Shown: positions 52,127-61,343 of the stretch, piece by piece | How the letters are laid out: every line of letters starts with the position of its first letter | Position numbering within the stretch: the stretch's first letter is position 1 | Source: SXVE01 sp036388895 | GTDB lineage: Bacteria > Acidobacteriota > Blastocatellia > Pyrinomonadales > Pyrinomonadaceae | Length of the DNA stretch: 64,000 nt | Assembly: GCA_036388895.1 (NCBI GenBank) | Contig: DASVQY010000039.1 | Location: 1 to 64,000, forward strand | Direction of reading: 5' to 3' | Program-made: the position numbers and the translations under genes | The notes under the pieces: generated by a model | What the model was told of the DNA's origin: nothing | Seen by the model: the letters and a program-made list of their open reading frames with translations, nothing else | Databases searched by the model: none

Positions 52127-54487
52127 TTAATATTTCATCAACTCCTGAACGGCTTTTTCCACATCGTCAATTTGCGGAAGTATGAAATCTTCGACCTGCG
52201 GAGCGTATGCGACAAACGTGTCAGTCGCGCCGATGCGGCGAACGGGCGCGTCCAAAAATTCAAAAAGATCATTCGAAATCCGCGCGGCGATTTCCGCGCC
52301 GTAGCCGTAGGAAAGCGGGTCTTCGTGCGCGACGATAACGCGATTTGTTTTCTTGACCGACTCGGCGATGCGTTCCCAATCGTACGGAACGAGCGTGCGC
52401 AAATCAATCAATTCAACGGAAATGCCTTGTTTTTCCAGGCGTTTCGCCGCTTCGAAACTGCGCTGAACGAGCGCGCCGAACGTAACAATCGTGACATCGG
52501 TTCCCTCGCGCACCGTTTTCGCTTTGCCGAACGGAATTATAAATTCGCTGGAAGGATACTGCGATTTGTTGTAAATCTGCCGGTAAAGATGTTTGTGTTC
52601 GAGGAACAAAACCGGATCGTCACAGCGAATCGCTGTTCTTAAAAGTCCATTAGCGTCCAGAGCATTCGACGGGTAAACGATCATCAAACCGGGCGTGTGA
52701 GCAAACAGCGTCGTTCCCGACTGCGAGTGGTAAACCGCGCCGCCTTTCAAATAACCGCCGACCGGAACGCGAATAACCATCGGGCATTTCGTGTCGCCGT
52801 CAGAACGCCAGCGCGTCACGGCGACTTCGTTGCGAATCTGCATCATTGCCGGAAAAATGTAATCGAAAAACTGGATTTCAACAACAGGCTTTAACCCGCG
52901 AATCGCCATTCCGACGGCGCGACCGACAATGTTCGCTTCCGCCAAAGGCGAGTTGAAAACGCGCGCTCCGCCGAATTTTCTTTGCAAATTCGCCGTCACT
53001 TTGAAAACGCCGCCTTTGCCTTTGACGCGTTCCAGATATTCTTCGCGCGAAGCGTCCGCCACGTCTTCGCCGAAAATCACGATGCGCGGATCGCGCTCCA
53101 TTTCTTCGTGCAGACAGCGGTTAATCAAATCAACCATCGTTCCCGCGTTGCCGGAAAGCTCTGCGCCTTCTTCGGTGTCGAAATCTTTTGATGTCGGATC
53201 AATGTCAGGCGAAAAAACGTTTCGCAGAGCAGTCTCGGGCGCAGGCTGCGGGGTAGCAATCGCTATATCAGCTGCTTCATTAATCTGCGCGTCAACCTCC
53301 TTGCGAAGCTTCTCCAAATCTTCCGACGAAGCGATTCCTTCGGTCATCAAAAATTCGGCAAAAGTTTTGATCGGATCGATTTCCGCGTCTTTCTGACGTT
53401 CTTCTTCGGGACGATAAAGTTTTTCATCGTCGGAAAGCGAGTGCGAATACGGGCGAATCACTTTTCCGTGAACAAAAGCCGGACCCTTGCGTTCGCGGCA
53501 ATATTCGACGGCGCGTTTAAAAGTCTCATAACTTTCGAGCGGATCGGTTCCGTCGCATTTTTGAATGTAAAGATTCGGGAAGCCTTCTACTAATTTGGAG
53601 ATGTCGCCGCCTGCCGTGCTGACTTCGACCGGAACGCTGATGGCGTAACCGTTATCTTCGACGACGAAAATTACAGGTAGTTTCAAATTAGAAGCTGTAT
53701 TTAAAGCTTCCCACCATTCGCCTTCGCTCGTCGTGCCGTCGCCGACCGACATATAAACGACTTCATCGCCTTTGAAACCGACGATTAAATCCTGTAATTC
53801 TTTGACTAAGGACGCGCGATAGCCGGCTTCAGCCGCGCCGACCGCGTGCAGCGCCTGCGTTCCGGTGCAGCTTGATTGCGACGGAACGTTCAAATCTTTA
53901 TGTCCCCAGTGCGAGGGCATCTGCCGTCCGTGCGAATTCGGGTCGGCTTCCGCGCCGACCGCCGAAAAAAGCATTTCCTGCGGCGTCATTCCGAGCTGCA
54001 GCATCAAAGCGCGGTCGCGATAATACGGAAAAAACCAATCGTAAGCCGGTTTCATAGCCAGCCCCGCGCCGACTAATAAAGCTTCATGTCCCGCGCCGCT
54101 AATTTGGAAAAAGATTTTGTTCTGCCCCTTGAGCTGAATTTCCTTATCGTCAACGCGGCGCGAAGTGTACATCGTGCGGTAAAGACCGACAAGCGTTTGC
54201 GCGTCCAAACCGCCGTATTTTTCCGCCTGTTCGTTAACCGTTTCGGCTGTTTTTTTTGTCGCCTTTTTCGGAACTTTCGGCTTAATCGCCTTGGCGGTTT
54301 TCTGTTTCGCGTCGTGATCGAGAAGTCCCCCGTCGCCGATTGAACCTTCGGGCTTGATTAAAACTTCCGCGTTGTCGTCTTTCGCCGAGGTTGTTTTTTT
54401 GGTTATAGTCGTTCCTTTTATTCCTTTATTATTGCTGCCTTTATTCGTTTTCGCCGCATTATCGGCTTTTTTAGTCCCTGTTGCCAT
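52127..54487 (-). CDS. Branched-chain 2-oxoacid dehydrogenase E1, alpha-beta fusion
   Basis: Thiamine-diphosphate enzyme that decarboxylates branched-chain 2-oxoacids and loads the acyl group on E2; 786 residues from ATG 54487 (a frame extends 15 codons further upstream without a better ribosome site). The alpha part (about 85-410) has the ThDP motif GDGTTSEGEWWEALNTASN and VEDNGYAIS. The beta part (about 445-786) has FGEDVADASREEYLERVKGK, GYLKGGAVYHSQS and VIVAHEDPLSYG. Alpha and beta are separate proteins in many bacteria, but single-chain versions occur. The first ~80 residues are a Lys/Thr-rich disordered extension. E2 and E3 genes are not in the window. Confidence 0.93.
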   Translation of the reverse strand: MATGTKKADNAAKTNKGSNNKGIKGTTITKKTTSAKDDNAEVLIKPEGSIGDGGLLDHDAKQKTAKAIKPKVPKKATKKTAETVNEQAEKYGGLDAQTLVGLYRTMYTSRRVDDKEIQLKGQNKIFFQISGAGHEALLVGAGLAMKPAYDWFFPYYRDRALMLQLGMTPQEMLFSAVGAEADPNSHGRQMPSHWGHKDLNVPSQSSCTGTQALHAVGAAEAGYRASLVKELQDLIVGFKGDEVVYMSVGDGTTSEGEWWEALNTASNLKLPVIFVVEDNGYAISVPVEVSTAGGDISKLVEGFPNLYIQKCDGTDPLESYETFKRAVEYCRERKGPAFVHGKVIRPYSHSLSDDEKLYRPEEERQKDAEIDPIKTFAEFLMTEGIASSEDLEKLRKEVDAQINEAADIAIATPQPAPETALRNVFSPDIDPTSKDFDTEEGAELSGNAGTMVDLINRCLHEEMERDPRIVIFGEDVADASREEYLERVKGKGGVFKVTANLQRKFGGARVFNSPLAEANIVGRAVGMAIRGLKPVVEIQFFDYIFPAMMQIRNEVAVTRWRSDGDTKCPMVIRVPVGGYLKGGAVYHSQSGTTLFAHTPGLMIVYPSNALDANGLLRTAIRCDDPVLFLEHKHLYRQIYNKSQYPSSEFIIPFGKAKTVREGTDVTIVTFGALVQRSFEAAKRLEKQGISVELIDLRTLVPYDWERIAESVKKTNRVIVAHEDPLSYGYGAEIAARISNDLFEFLDAPVRRIGATDTFVAYAPQVEDFILPQIDDVEKAVQELMKY

Positions 54488-54592
54488 TTTTGATATATTC
54501 CTGTTTTGATAACGTTTTTGATAAATAGACAAAGTTATAAAATACCAAATATAAGTTTGGTGAGCAATTTAGAGTTGATCTGGTGAAGCCGT

Positions 54593-54910
54593 TTATTCCG
54601 CGTAGTCCAAATCCAAAGTCATCCGGTAATCCTGCGCCATTGAAGGGTGATTGTGCGCGAGCGAGACTTCGACGCCTTTTTCATAAACAGATTTCGCTTT
54701 TTCGCGCTCGCCGATTCGCTCGTATGCTTTGGCGAGCATTCCGTAAGCAGCGCCTTCGTCATCGGCTTTCGCGAGGTAATTTTCGAGAGTTTCGATTGTC
54801 TTTTGCCAGTCTTCCGCTTTCTGGTATTCATTCGCCAAACCGAACAAAACCATCGTATTTGCCGGGTCGGCTTCGAGCATCTGTTTGAAAACTTCGATTC
54901 TGTTTTGCAT
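54593..54910 (-). CDS. Small TPR-repeat protein
   Basis: A 105-residue protein consisting of about two and a half tetratricopeptide repeats (TMVLFGLANEYQKAEDWQKT; GAAYGMLAKAYERIGEREKA). TPRs mediate protein contacts; no enzymatic domain is present. It precedes the E1 fusion gene on the same strand (105 bp spacer) and may be co-transcribed with it. No signal peptide. Confidence 0.82.
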   Translation of the reverse strand: MQNRIEVFKQMLEADPANTMVLFGLANEYQKAEDWQKTIETLENYLAKADDEGAAYGMLAKAYERIGEREKAKSVYEKGVEVSLAHNHPSMAQDYRMTLDLDYAE

Positions 54911-55058
54911 AAATTTGAAGATACAGAATTTTCGGCAAAAAATGAATCGCGTAATTTGAAAAATAAAGATTCCCTAAAACGCGCGAAAGACTAAATTCAG
55001 AATTTCCCTGATCTCTCGCGATAAAAAATCGTTTGTTTTTCTCTCTTTCGATAATTTC

Positions 55059-56072
55059 CTAAAATAAATTTTGCTGAATCGGTTGAGGATTTTCCGTTGT
55101 GTTTTCTTCGGGTCGTTCGACAGTTTCAAATTTCTTGTAACCCAACCGCTTAAAATGCAAATCGAACAGTTTTACGGCGATTTGCCAGTTTTCGGTTTTG
55201 CCGCTCATTCTCGCGCCGAATTCATTGGAATTCAAACGTCCGCCGCGTTCCCGTTTTATTTGATTCAAAATTCGTTCGGCTTTTGTCGGAATTCTTTCGT
55301 GTAATCGCTCGATAAAGTATTCGCGCAAAGATTCGGTCGGTAATCGCAGAATCGTCATAAACGCTCGTGTCGCGCCGTTTTCTCTCGCTTTTTCCAAAAG
55401 CGCGGGAATGTCCGGTTCATTGTAAGACGGAATCACGGGCGCGAGCGCGATTCCGACTTCGATTCCAGCGTCCGCCAAAACTCGCATCGCGCGAAAACGC
55501 GCGTCGGGAACGGGAACGAAAGGCTCGAAAGGCTTCGACTTTTCCGTCGTTAAAAAAGGAATCGAAAAATAAACGGTCGAATTCATTTTCGATAAAACAT
55601 CAACATCGCGCGTGACGAGCGGCGATTTCGTGACGATTCCGACGGGAATTTTAAAATCATGGCAGATTTGCAGGCATTTTCTTGTCAGTTCGTAATCGGC
55701 TTCAACCGGCAAATACGGATCGGTCGTAAACGAGAAATTCAGTGAATCAATTTTTCGTCGGGCAGATTTAAGCTCTTTTCTCAATAACTCAGGCGCGTTT
55801 ATTTTAGCGACAATCTTGGTCTCAAAATCCGTTCCCGCGCCGAAGCCCAAAAATTCGTGATAAGGTCGCGCGAAACAGTACGTGCAGGCGTGAATGCAGC
55901 CGCGGTAACAATTAACCGAAAACTTGAAACCCACGTCAGGAGAATTGTTTTCCGTAATTATCTTTTTGGTCGCTGTTTCTTCAAATACTTCAATCTTCGC
56001 GCCGGGAGGCTCGCCGATATATTCGGCTGAATATTTCAGATAAGGATTCGGAGGATTTCTAACGTGTCGCAC
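55059..56072 (-). CDS. PA0069-like radical SAM protein (SplB-related)
   Basis: A 337-residue radical SAM enzyme of the PA0069/Rv2578c-like group, distantly related to spore photoproduct lyase. The cluster-binding ligands are Cys59, Cys63 and Cys66 in CYRGCIHACTYCFARP, preceded by the typical NPPNPYLKY opening. A PYLPVEADYELTRKCL block and the segment VGIVTKSPLVTRDVD are also characteristic. The start is taken as GTG 56072 since no ATG precedes the conserved N-terminus; no good ribosome site is visible. The reaction is not known for this group. Confidence 0.88.
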   Translation of the reverse strand: MRHVRNPPNPYLKYSAEYIGEPPGAKIEVFEETATKKIITENNSPDVGFKFSVNCYRGCIHACTYCFARPYHEFLGFGAGTDFETKIVAKINAPELLRKELKSARRKIDSLNFSFTTDPYLPVEADYELTRKCLQICHDFKIPVGIVTKSPLVTRDVDVLSKMNSTVYFSIPFLTTEKSKPFEPFVPVPDARFRAMRVLADAGIEVGIALAPVIPSYNEPDIPALLEKARENGATRAFMTILRLPTESLREYFIERLHERIPTKAERILNQIKRERGGRLNSNEFGARMSGKTENWQIAVKLFDLHFKRLGYKKFETVERPEENTTENPQPIQQNLF

Positions 56073-56130
56073 AGATGAAACAATAATTCATCCGTTTGTT
56101 TATTGCAAGAGTTTTGCTTATTAAAAATTC

Positions 56131-56158
56131 AAAAAAAGGGCGCGATCCGTTCGCGCCC
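56131..56158 (-). terminator. Intrinsic terminator of the acyl-CoA dehydrogenase gene
   Basis: On the minus strand GGGCGCGA pairs with TCGCGCCC, followed by a run of seven T (plus-strand A-tract 56131-56137). It starts 8 bp after the stop codon. Confidence 0.9.
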
Positions 56159-56166
56159 TCAACATA

Positions 56167-57348
56167 TTATTTTCCGCTCGTAATCAGCTTCGCAATCGTC
56201 TGCAGCTGCATATTCGACGTGCCTTCGTAAATCGCGCCGATTTTCGAGTCGCGCCAGTATTTTTCGACCGGATAATCTTTGACGTAACCGTAGCCACCGA
56301 AAAGCTCAATCGCTTTTGACGAAACGGCTTCCGCTACGCGCGACGAGTAAAGTTTCGCCATTGCCGCTTCTTTCAAAAACGGAAGTCCTGCGTCTTTCAA
56401 TCGCGCGGCGTTGTAAACCAAAAGCCGGGCAGCTTCGATTTCGAGAGCCATTTCCGCAAGCTGAAATTGAACGACTTGGTACTGATTGATTGATTTTCCG
56501 AACTGTTCGCGTTCCGCCGTGTAAGCGAGCGAGGCTTCATATGCGCCCTGCGCGATGCCGACCATTTGCGCTCCGATGCCGATTCGACCTTCGTTCAAGG
56601 TTTCGATGGAAACTTTGTAACCTTTGCCGACCTCGCCGAGAACGTTTTCCTTCGGCACTTTGCAATTATCGAGAATCAATTCGGTCGTCGAACTCGCTCG
56701 AATGCCGAGTTTGTCTTCTTTTTTGCCGACTGAAAAGCCTTCGAAATTCTTTTCGACTATGAAAGCCGTAATGCCTTTGTAACCGGCGCTCGGATCAACG
56801 GTGGCGAAAACGATGAAAATTTCCGCTTCGTTTCCGTTCGTAATCCAGAGTTTTTGCCCGGTAATCTCGTAATAATCGCCGCGATCAACGGCTTTTGTTT
56901 TCAAAGCGAAAGCGTCCGAACCGCTCGCCGCTTCCGACAAAGCGTACGCTCCGACTTTACCTTCCGCCATTTGCGGCAGGTATTTTTTCTTTTGCTCGTC
57001 GTTCGCCCAGCGCATAAAAGCGTTTGTCACGAGCGTGTTGTGAACGTCAACGAAAACCGAAACGCTCGCGTCAACGCGCGCGAGTTCTTCGATTGCCAGA
57101 ATCGCGTTGAAAATTGTCGAACCGGCGCCGCCGTATTCTTCGGGCGATTCGATTGCCATTAAACCTAATTCAAAACATTGCCGAATTAAATTCGCATCGA
57201 GTTTTCCGGCGTGTTCCATCTGTTCGACGAGCGGACGGACTTCGCCTTCGGCGAATTCGCGCACCGAGGCGCGGAAAAGTTCTTCTTCTTCGGTCAAACT
57301 GGTTAAAGCCGGTTGTGAATAATCTTTTTCTAAAGCTGTCGCATTCAT
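56167..57348 (-). CDS. Acyl-CoA dehydrogenase (short/branched-chain type)
   Basis: FAD enzyme introducing a double bond between C2 and C3 of acyl-CoA; 393 residues, normal length. Conserved blocks include YALSEAASGSDAFALKT and QKLWITNGNEAEIF in the middle beta domain, and EREQFGKSI and GGYGYVKDYPVEKYWRD near the C-terminus. The final IYEGTSNMQLQTIAK carries the catalytic-base region of the short-chain branch. AAGGAA lies upstream of ATG 57348. Together with the branched-chain E1 enzyme 2 kb away it suggests branched-chain amino acid or fatty acid catabolism, though they are not in one operon. Confidence 0.95.
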   Translation of the reverse strand: MNATALEKDYSQPALTSLTEEEELFRASVREFAEGEVRPLVEQMEHAGKLDANLIRQCFELGLMAIESPEEYGGAGSTIFNAILAIEELARVDASVSVFVDVHNTLVTNAFMRWANDEQKKKYLPQMAEGKVGAYALSEAASGSDAFALKTKAVDRGDYYEITGQKLWITNGNEAEIFIVFATVDPSAGYKGITAFIVEKNFEGFSVGKKEDKLGIRASSTTELILDNCKVPKENVLGEVGKGYKVSIETLNEGRIGIGAQMVGIAQGAYEASLAYTAEREQFGKSINQYQVVQFQLAEMALEIEAARLLVYNAARLKDAGLPFLKEAAMAKLYSSRVAEAVSSKAIELFGGYGYVKDYPVEKYWRDSKIGAIYEGTSNMQLQTIAKLITSGK

Positions 57349-57410
57349 AGTATTTTTCCTTATAACAGTATAACTTATCGTGTAGATTTATTGTAATTTT
57401 AAGCCCGCTT

Positions 57411-57422
57411 GGTTTGCAAACC
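57411..57422. promoter_or_regulatory. 12-bp perfect palindrome, candidate operator
   Basis: GGTTTGCAAACC lies 62 bp upstream of the acyl-CoA dehydrogenase start, in the divergent spacer with the flippase-like gene. A dimeric repressor site is possible; nothing else supports it. Confidence 0.35.
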
Positions 57423-57445
57423 GGCGGTCGAAGACAAAAAGTATA

Positions 57446-57485
57446 AAATCGGCAAACTCTTCGGAAACACAGAGTTTGCCGATTT
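57446..57485. promoter_or_regulatory. 14-bp-stem hairpin in a divergent promoter region
   Basis: AAATCGGCAAACTC pairs perfectly with GAGTTTGCCGATTT around a 12-nt loop. It looks like a terminator by structure but lies between the starts of two divergent genes, so it may be an attenuator, an operator or the end of an unseen small RNA. Confidence 0.5.
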
Positions 57486-57539
57486 CGTTCTAAAAAGCTA
57501 GCATCTAAATAAACGCAATCGGCGGCAAGGCGAAACAGA

Positions 57540-58628
57540 GTGAATTCCGAAATAAAAGTCCAAATTCCGAAACAGCAATCTTCTAAGATTAACCCGAAAA
57601 ACATCAAACGGCTGAAAGTTCTCGGTATTTTATTCACGCTTCTCGGAATCGGTTTATTCGTTTATTTCATTCGCTCGGTCGGCATTGAAGAGATTTTGAT
57701 AGGCATCGGCAGGATCGGTTTCGGCGGTTTTGCGGTAGTTATTCTTCTTTATTTTGCGCGGATTTTGATTCGTTCCCTCGCCTGGAAACTTTCGGTTTAC
57801 GAGCCTTACAAACTAGATTTGCGCGATACGATTCCCGCCGTCATAATCGGCGAAGCGATGAGCAGCATGATTCCGCTCGGCATTCTCATTAGCGGAACTT
57901 CGAAAGCCGTCGCCGTTAGAAATCGCGTGCCGCTCGTCGTCGGGTTTTCTTCGATTGCGACGGAAAATCTTTTTTATAGTCTGGGAACATCGCTGTTTCT
58001 CATTCTCGGAGCGTTCGGTTTTCTGCGCGCGTTTGAACTCGCCGAAGGCTGGGTCATTACGATTGACGCGCTGATCGCGGTCATTATTTTTCTGCTTTTT
58101 CTCGGAATATTGATGGTCGTTCGTCAATGGCATTTCGCCAGCGCGATCTGCGAATGGCTTTACGATAAAAACATCGGCAGAAACATTCTCGAAGACGGAC
58201 GGCTGCACGTTCGGCTTTTTGAAAATTTCATTTACGGGTTTTACCGCCGCTATCCGAAAAGATTTCTTCCGATTTTTCTTCTTCAAATCGTTTTTCATCT
58301 GCTCGGAGTTCTCGAAGCATGGTTTATTTTGAGCAAAATCAGCGACCTCGTGCCGAGCGTTTTCACGGCTTTTTTGCTCGAATCCGTCAGCCGTTTAATA
58401 ACGGTCGTTTTCAAACTGGTTCCTTTCGTCATCGGAGTTGACGAAGCCGGGGCGCAGTTTATTACCGAAACTCTGGCGGTCGGCGCGGGCGTCGGCGTAA
58501 CTCTGGCGATCATTCGCAAAGGAAGAATTTTGTTCTGGACGGCAATGGGCTTGATTTTTATCGTCCAGCGCGGGCTTTCCTTTAAAGAAATCAGCGAAAC
58601 AGCGGAAGAAGCGAGAAGCGAGAGTTAA
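57540..58628 (+). CDS. Flippase-like (LPG synthase TM-domain family) membrane protein
   Basis: A 362-residue integral membrane protein with about 8 hydrophobic segments, of the UPF0104/lysylphosphatidylglycerol-synthase transmembrane family, often annotated as a lipid flippase-like domain. Family blocks: ARILIRSLAWKLSV, AMSSMIPLGILISGTSKAVA and FVIGVDEAGAQFI. No C-terminal synthetase domain, so it is not an MprF-type enzyme. The start is GTG 57540; the ribosome site is weak. Confidence 0.8.
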   Translation: MNSEIKVQIPKQQSSKINPKNIKRLKVLGILFTLLGIGLFVYFIRSVGIEEILIGIGRIGFGGFAVVILLYFARILIRSLAWKLSVYEPYKLDLRDTIPAVIIGEAMSSMIPLGILISGTSKAVAVRNRVPLVVGFSSIATENLFYSLGTSLFLILGAFGFLRAFELAEGWVITIDALIAVIIFLLFLGILMVVRQWHFASAICEWLYDKNIGRNILEDGRLHVRLFENFIYGFYRRYPKRFLPIFLLQIVFHLLGVLEAWFILSKISDLVPSVFTAFLLESVSRLITVVFKLVPFVIGVDEAGAQFITETLAVGAGVGVTLAIIRKGRILFWTAMGLIFIVQRGLSFKEISETAEEARSES

Positions 58629-58693
58629 GAAGTAAAAAAGAAATTCAAGGACAAACTATCACTTTTTCAATTTTCGTTTCTCACTTCTCGCTT
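58609..58693. terminator. Inverted repeat between convergent genes
   Basis: AAGCGAGAAG (58609-58618) is inverted at 58684-58693, with A- and T-rich tracts in the long loop. It covers the ends of the flippase-like and SLC13-like genes; the loop of 65 nt makes a terminator role uncertain. Confidence 0.35.
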
Positions 58694-58696
58694 AAT

Positions 58697-60490
58697 TCAA
58701 AACTTCCAGAACACAGGCACTAAAAACACCGCGACGGCGAAAACGATAATCGTAAGAATCGTCCCGACCTTAACGAAATCCATAAATTTATAGCGTCCGG
58801 GCGTGTAAACCAGAATACAAGCCGGTTCGAGCGGCGTGATAAACGAAAATGAAGCCGCGTAAGTGACGGCGACGGCAAACGTGCGTGGATTTAAGCCTAA
58901 AAGTGTCGCGGTTTGTACGGCGACCGGGACGACGACGAGCGCGGCAGCTTGATTCGACATCGGCTGCGTCAGGAAAACCGTCAAAGCGAAAAAGCCGGCT
59001 AAAACCGCCGTCGCGCCGTATTGCTCGAAATTATTTCGTATCAACTCCGCCAGATAAATGTCCGCGCCGGTTTTTTCCATCGCGACGCCGAAGCTGATCA
59101 TACAGGCGATTAAAACCAGAAGGCGAAAATCTATCAGCGAATAAATCTCGGTGTGCCGCACCGTATTTGTCGCCAGAAGAAGCAAAACGCCGAGCAGAAC
59201 GCAAATCGCCAGCGGAATATCAACCGCGCCGAAGGTGACGACTTTAACCAGCGAAAGGGCAAGGAAAAGACCGAAAGCGGCAATCGCCCAACGACGTTTT
59301 TCCGTTCGCATACTGCTCGCCGATACGTCTTCAAGCAGAATAATTTCGCCGGCGACGACGTGCGGCTCAATCGAAGCGCGTTTTCCCTGCACGAGCAAAA
59401 CATCGCCGAAACGCAAGTTTACGTCGCTTAATTTGTTGATAAAAGTTTCGCCGTGCCGGTTAATCGCTAAAACGGTTAAATCGTAATTCTGCCGAAAGTT
59501 AATCGTTTTTAAGGTTTGTCCGGCGAGCGGCGAATCGCGCATCACCATTACTTCGAAAAGCTCGACTTCATCGCTTTCGAGCACGCGGTCGTTGAGCATA
59601 AAATCGGCTTTGATTTCCAGCCCGACTTCTTCTTTAACGCGCAGAATATCGGCTAATCTGCCTTCTACGATCAGCAAATCGCGCCTTTCGATGCGTTCTT
59701 TTGCGCTCGGCGATGTTATGTGCCGGTCGCCGCGAATGATGCCGAGAACGTTTAGATCGAGTTCGAGATTGATATTAGCTTCGGCAAGCGTTTTGCCGAC
59801 CAGATTTGATTCGGGCAAAACGAGCAGCTCGGAAATATACTCGCGGATGGCATATTGATCGGTGAACTGTTCTTCGCCGCCGCGTCTGGGCAAAAGGTTT
59901 CTGCCCACAAAAAGCATATACATCAATCCGACAAGCGCAGTAATCGCGCCGACCGGCGTCAGCTCGAACATCGAAAGCGGTTCCATTCCGTAACGCTGAA
60001 TCGCGCCGCTGACCGCTAAATTCGTTGAAGTTCCGATCAGCGTGCAGCTTCCGCCCAAAATCGCCCCGAAGGCGAGCGGCATCAATAATTTTGAAGGCGC
60101 GATCCGCGCCTTTTGAGCCAGCCCGATAACGACCGGCAGAAACATTGCGGTCGTCGTCGTGTTTTTCAAAACCGAAGCCGAAACCGCCGCCAACGCCATT
60201 ATCAAAGCCGTCAGCATAAATTCATTGTCGCCGGCAATGCGGTAAAGCCTGCGCCCGATTAAATCAACGAGACCGGTTTTTATCAATCCGCCGACGAGCA
60301 CGAAAAGCCCGGCGATTGTAATGATAATATCGTTGCCGAAACCGGCGACGCCTTCCTGAATGGTCAGAACGCCTGAAACGACCAGCCCGATGACGAGCAG
60401 AATTCCGACGACATCAACGGGTAATTTCTCCGAGCCGAAAAGCACGAGAGCAACGAGAAGCAAAACCAAAGTAATAGCGATTGGCGACAT
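58697..60490 (-). CDS. SLC13-type permease with two RCK-C (TrkA-C) domains
   Basis: A 597-residue membrane transporter of the DASS/SLC13 (CitT/ArsB-like) group. About 12 hydrophobic segments flank a central cytoplasmic region (about 205-400) with two TrkA-C domains (VLPESNLVGKTLAEANI; MRDSPLAGQTLKTINF). Helix blocks VLKNTTTTAMFLPVVIG and TQPMSNQAAALVVVPVA are the paired SLC13 hairpin motifs. Family members carry sulfate or dicarboxylates; the substrate is not clear. ATG 60490 is chosen over a TTG 18 codons upstream because the membrane domain starts right after it. Confidence 0.92.
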   Translation of the reverse strand: MSPIAITLVLLLVALVLFGSEKLPVDVVGILLVIGLVVSGVLTIQEGVAGFGNDIIITIAGLFVLVGGLIKTGLVDLIGRRLYRIAGDNEFMLTALIMALAAVSASVLKNTTTTAMFLPVVIGLAQKARIAPSKLLMPLAFGAILGGSCTLIGTSTNLAVSGAIQRYGMEPLSMFELTPVGAITALVGLMYMLFVGRNLLPRRGGEEQFTDQYAIREYISELLVLPESNLVGKTLAEANINLELDLNVLGIIRGDRHITSPSAKERIERRDLLIVEGRLADILRVKEEVGLEIKADFMLNDRVLESDEVELFEVMVMRDSPLAGQTLKTINFRQNYDLTVLAINRHGETFINKLSDVNLRFGDVLLVQGKRASIEPHVVAGEIILLEDVSASSMRTEKRRWAIAAFGLFLALSLVKVVTFGAVDIPLAICVLLGVLLLLATNTVRHTEIYSLIDFRLLVLIACMISFGVAMEKTGADIYLAELIRNNFEQYGATAVLAGFFALTVFLTQPMSNQAAALVVVPVAVQTATLLGLNPRTFAVAVTYAASFSFITPLEPACILVYTPGRYKFMDFVKVGTILTIIVFAVAVFLVPVFWKF

Positions 60491-60624
60491 AGTGTGTAAG
60501 GATAACAAAAAATTTTCGGGTTTGAAAAGACAAATTATTGACAAAAATTACAGCCCGAAACGCCCGGGTTAATGATAAAATCACAGCATCTTAATGCGAA
60601 TTGTTTCAGAAAATAATAATAGAA

Positions 60625-61299
60625 ATGACTCAGAAATTTCCCGAGCCGAAATTTATTCCGCTTGAATTTAATCATCTCGAAACAGAGGAACAAAAACGAA
60701 GAGCCGAAGAGTTTTACGAACTTTTAAGACGCCGCCGCACCGTGCGCGATTATTCCGAAAGAGAAGTGCCGTTTGAATTGGTCGAAAAGGCGATTGCCGT
60801 CGCCGGAACCGCTCCGTCCGGCGCGAATCTCCAGCCTTGGCGCTTCGTCGTTGTTAAAGATTCGGAAATAAAACGCAAAATTCGACTCGCGGCGGAGAAA
60901 GAAGAATATGAAAGCTATCACGGGCGAATGTCCGAGAAATGGCTGCGGCGTCTCGCGCCTCTCGGCACAAACGAACACAAGCCTTTTCTGGAAATCGCTC
61001 CGTATTTGATAGTCGTTTTCCGCATCAATTCTTTCACCGAAGACGGAGAAACCGAACCGACGTATTACAGCCAGGAATCAACCGGAATAGCGGTCGGAAT
61101 GCTTCTCGCGGCTTTGCACAACGCCGGTCTCGCAACGCTGACGCACACGCCGAGCCCAATGCGGTTTTTGCAGGAAATACTGAATCGCCCGAAAAACGAA
61201 ATTCCGTTCGTGCTGATTCCCGTCGGTTATCCTGCTGAAGAAGCCAAAGTTCCCGATATACAGCGAAAATCTTTGAACGAAATTATGCGGGTTATTTGA
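60625..61299 (+). CDS. Nitroreductase-family flavoprotein (iodotyrosine deiodinase-like)
   Basis: FMN-binding reductase of 224 residues from ATG 60625 (a TTG at 60601 is less likely). RRRTVRDYSEREVP and GTAPSGANLQPWRFVVV are the FMN-binding blocks of the nitroreductase fold. The lid segment EKEEYESYHGRMSEKW and the motif THTPSPMRFL with FVLIPVGYP resemble the iodotyrosine deiodinase branch, in which Glu, Tyr and Lys of the lid bind the substrate. The bacterial substrate is unknown; dehalogenation is only suggested. It stands between the SLC13-like permease and an aldehyde dehydrogenase gene. Confidence 0.87.
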   Translation: MTQKFPEPKFIPLEFNHLETEEQKRRAEEFYELLRRRRTVRDYSEREVPFELVEKAIAVAGTAPSGANLQPWRFVVVKDSEIKRKIRLAAEKEEYESYHGRMSEKWLRRLAPLGTNEHKPFLEIAPYLIVVFRINSFTEDGETEPTYYSQESTGIAVGMLLAALHNAGLATLTHTPSPMRFLQEILNRPKNEIPFVLIPVGYPAEEAKVPDIQRKSLNEIMRVI

Positions 61300-61343
61300 A
61301 GATTTCGAGGTATTCGCAAGCGAAGCGGCTGAGTTTCCGCATT

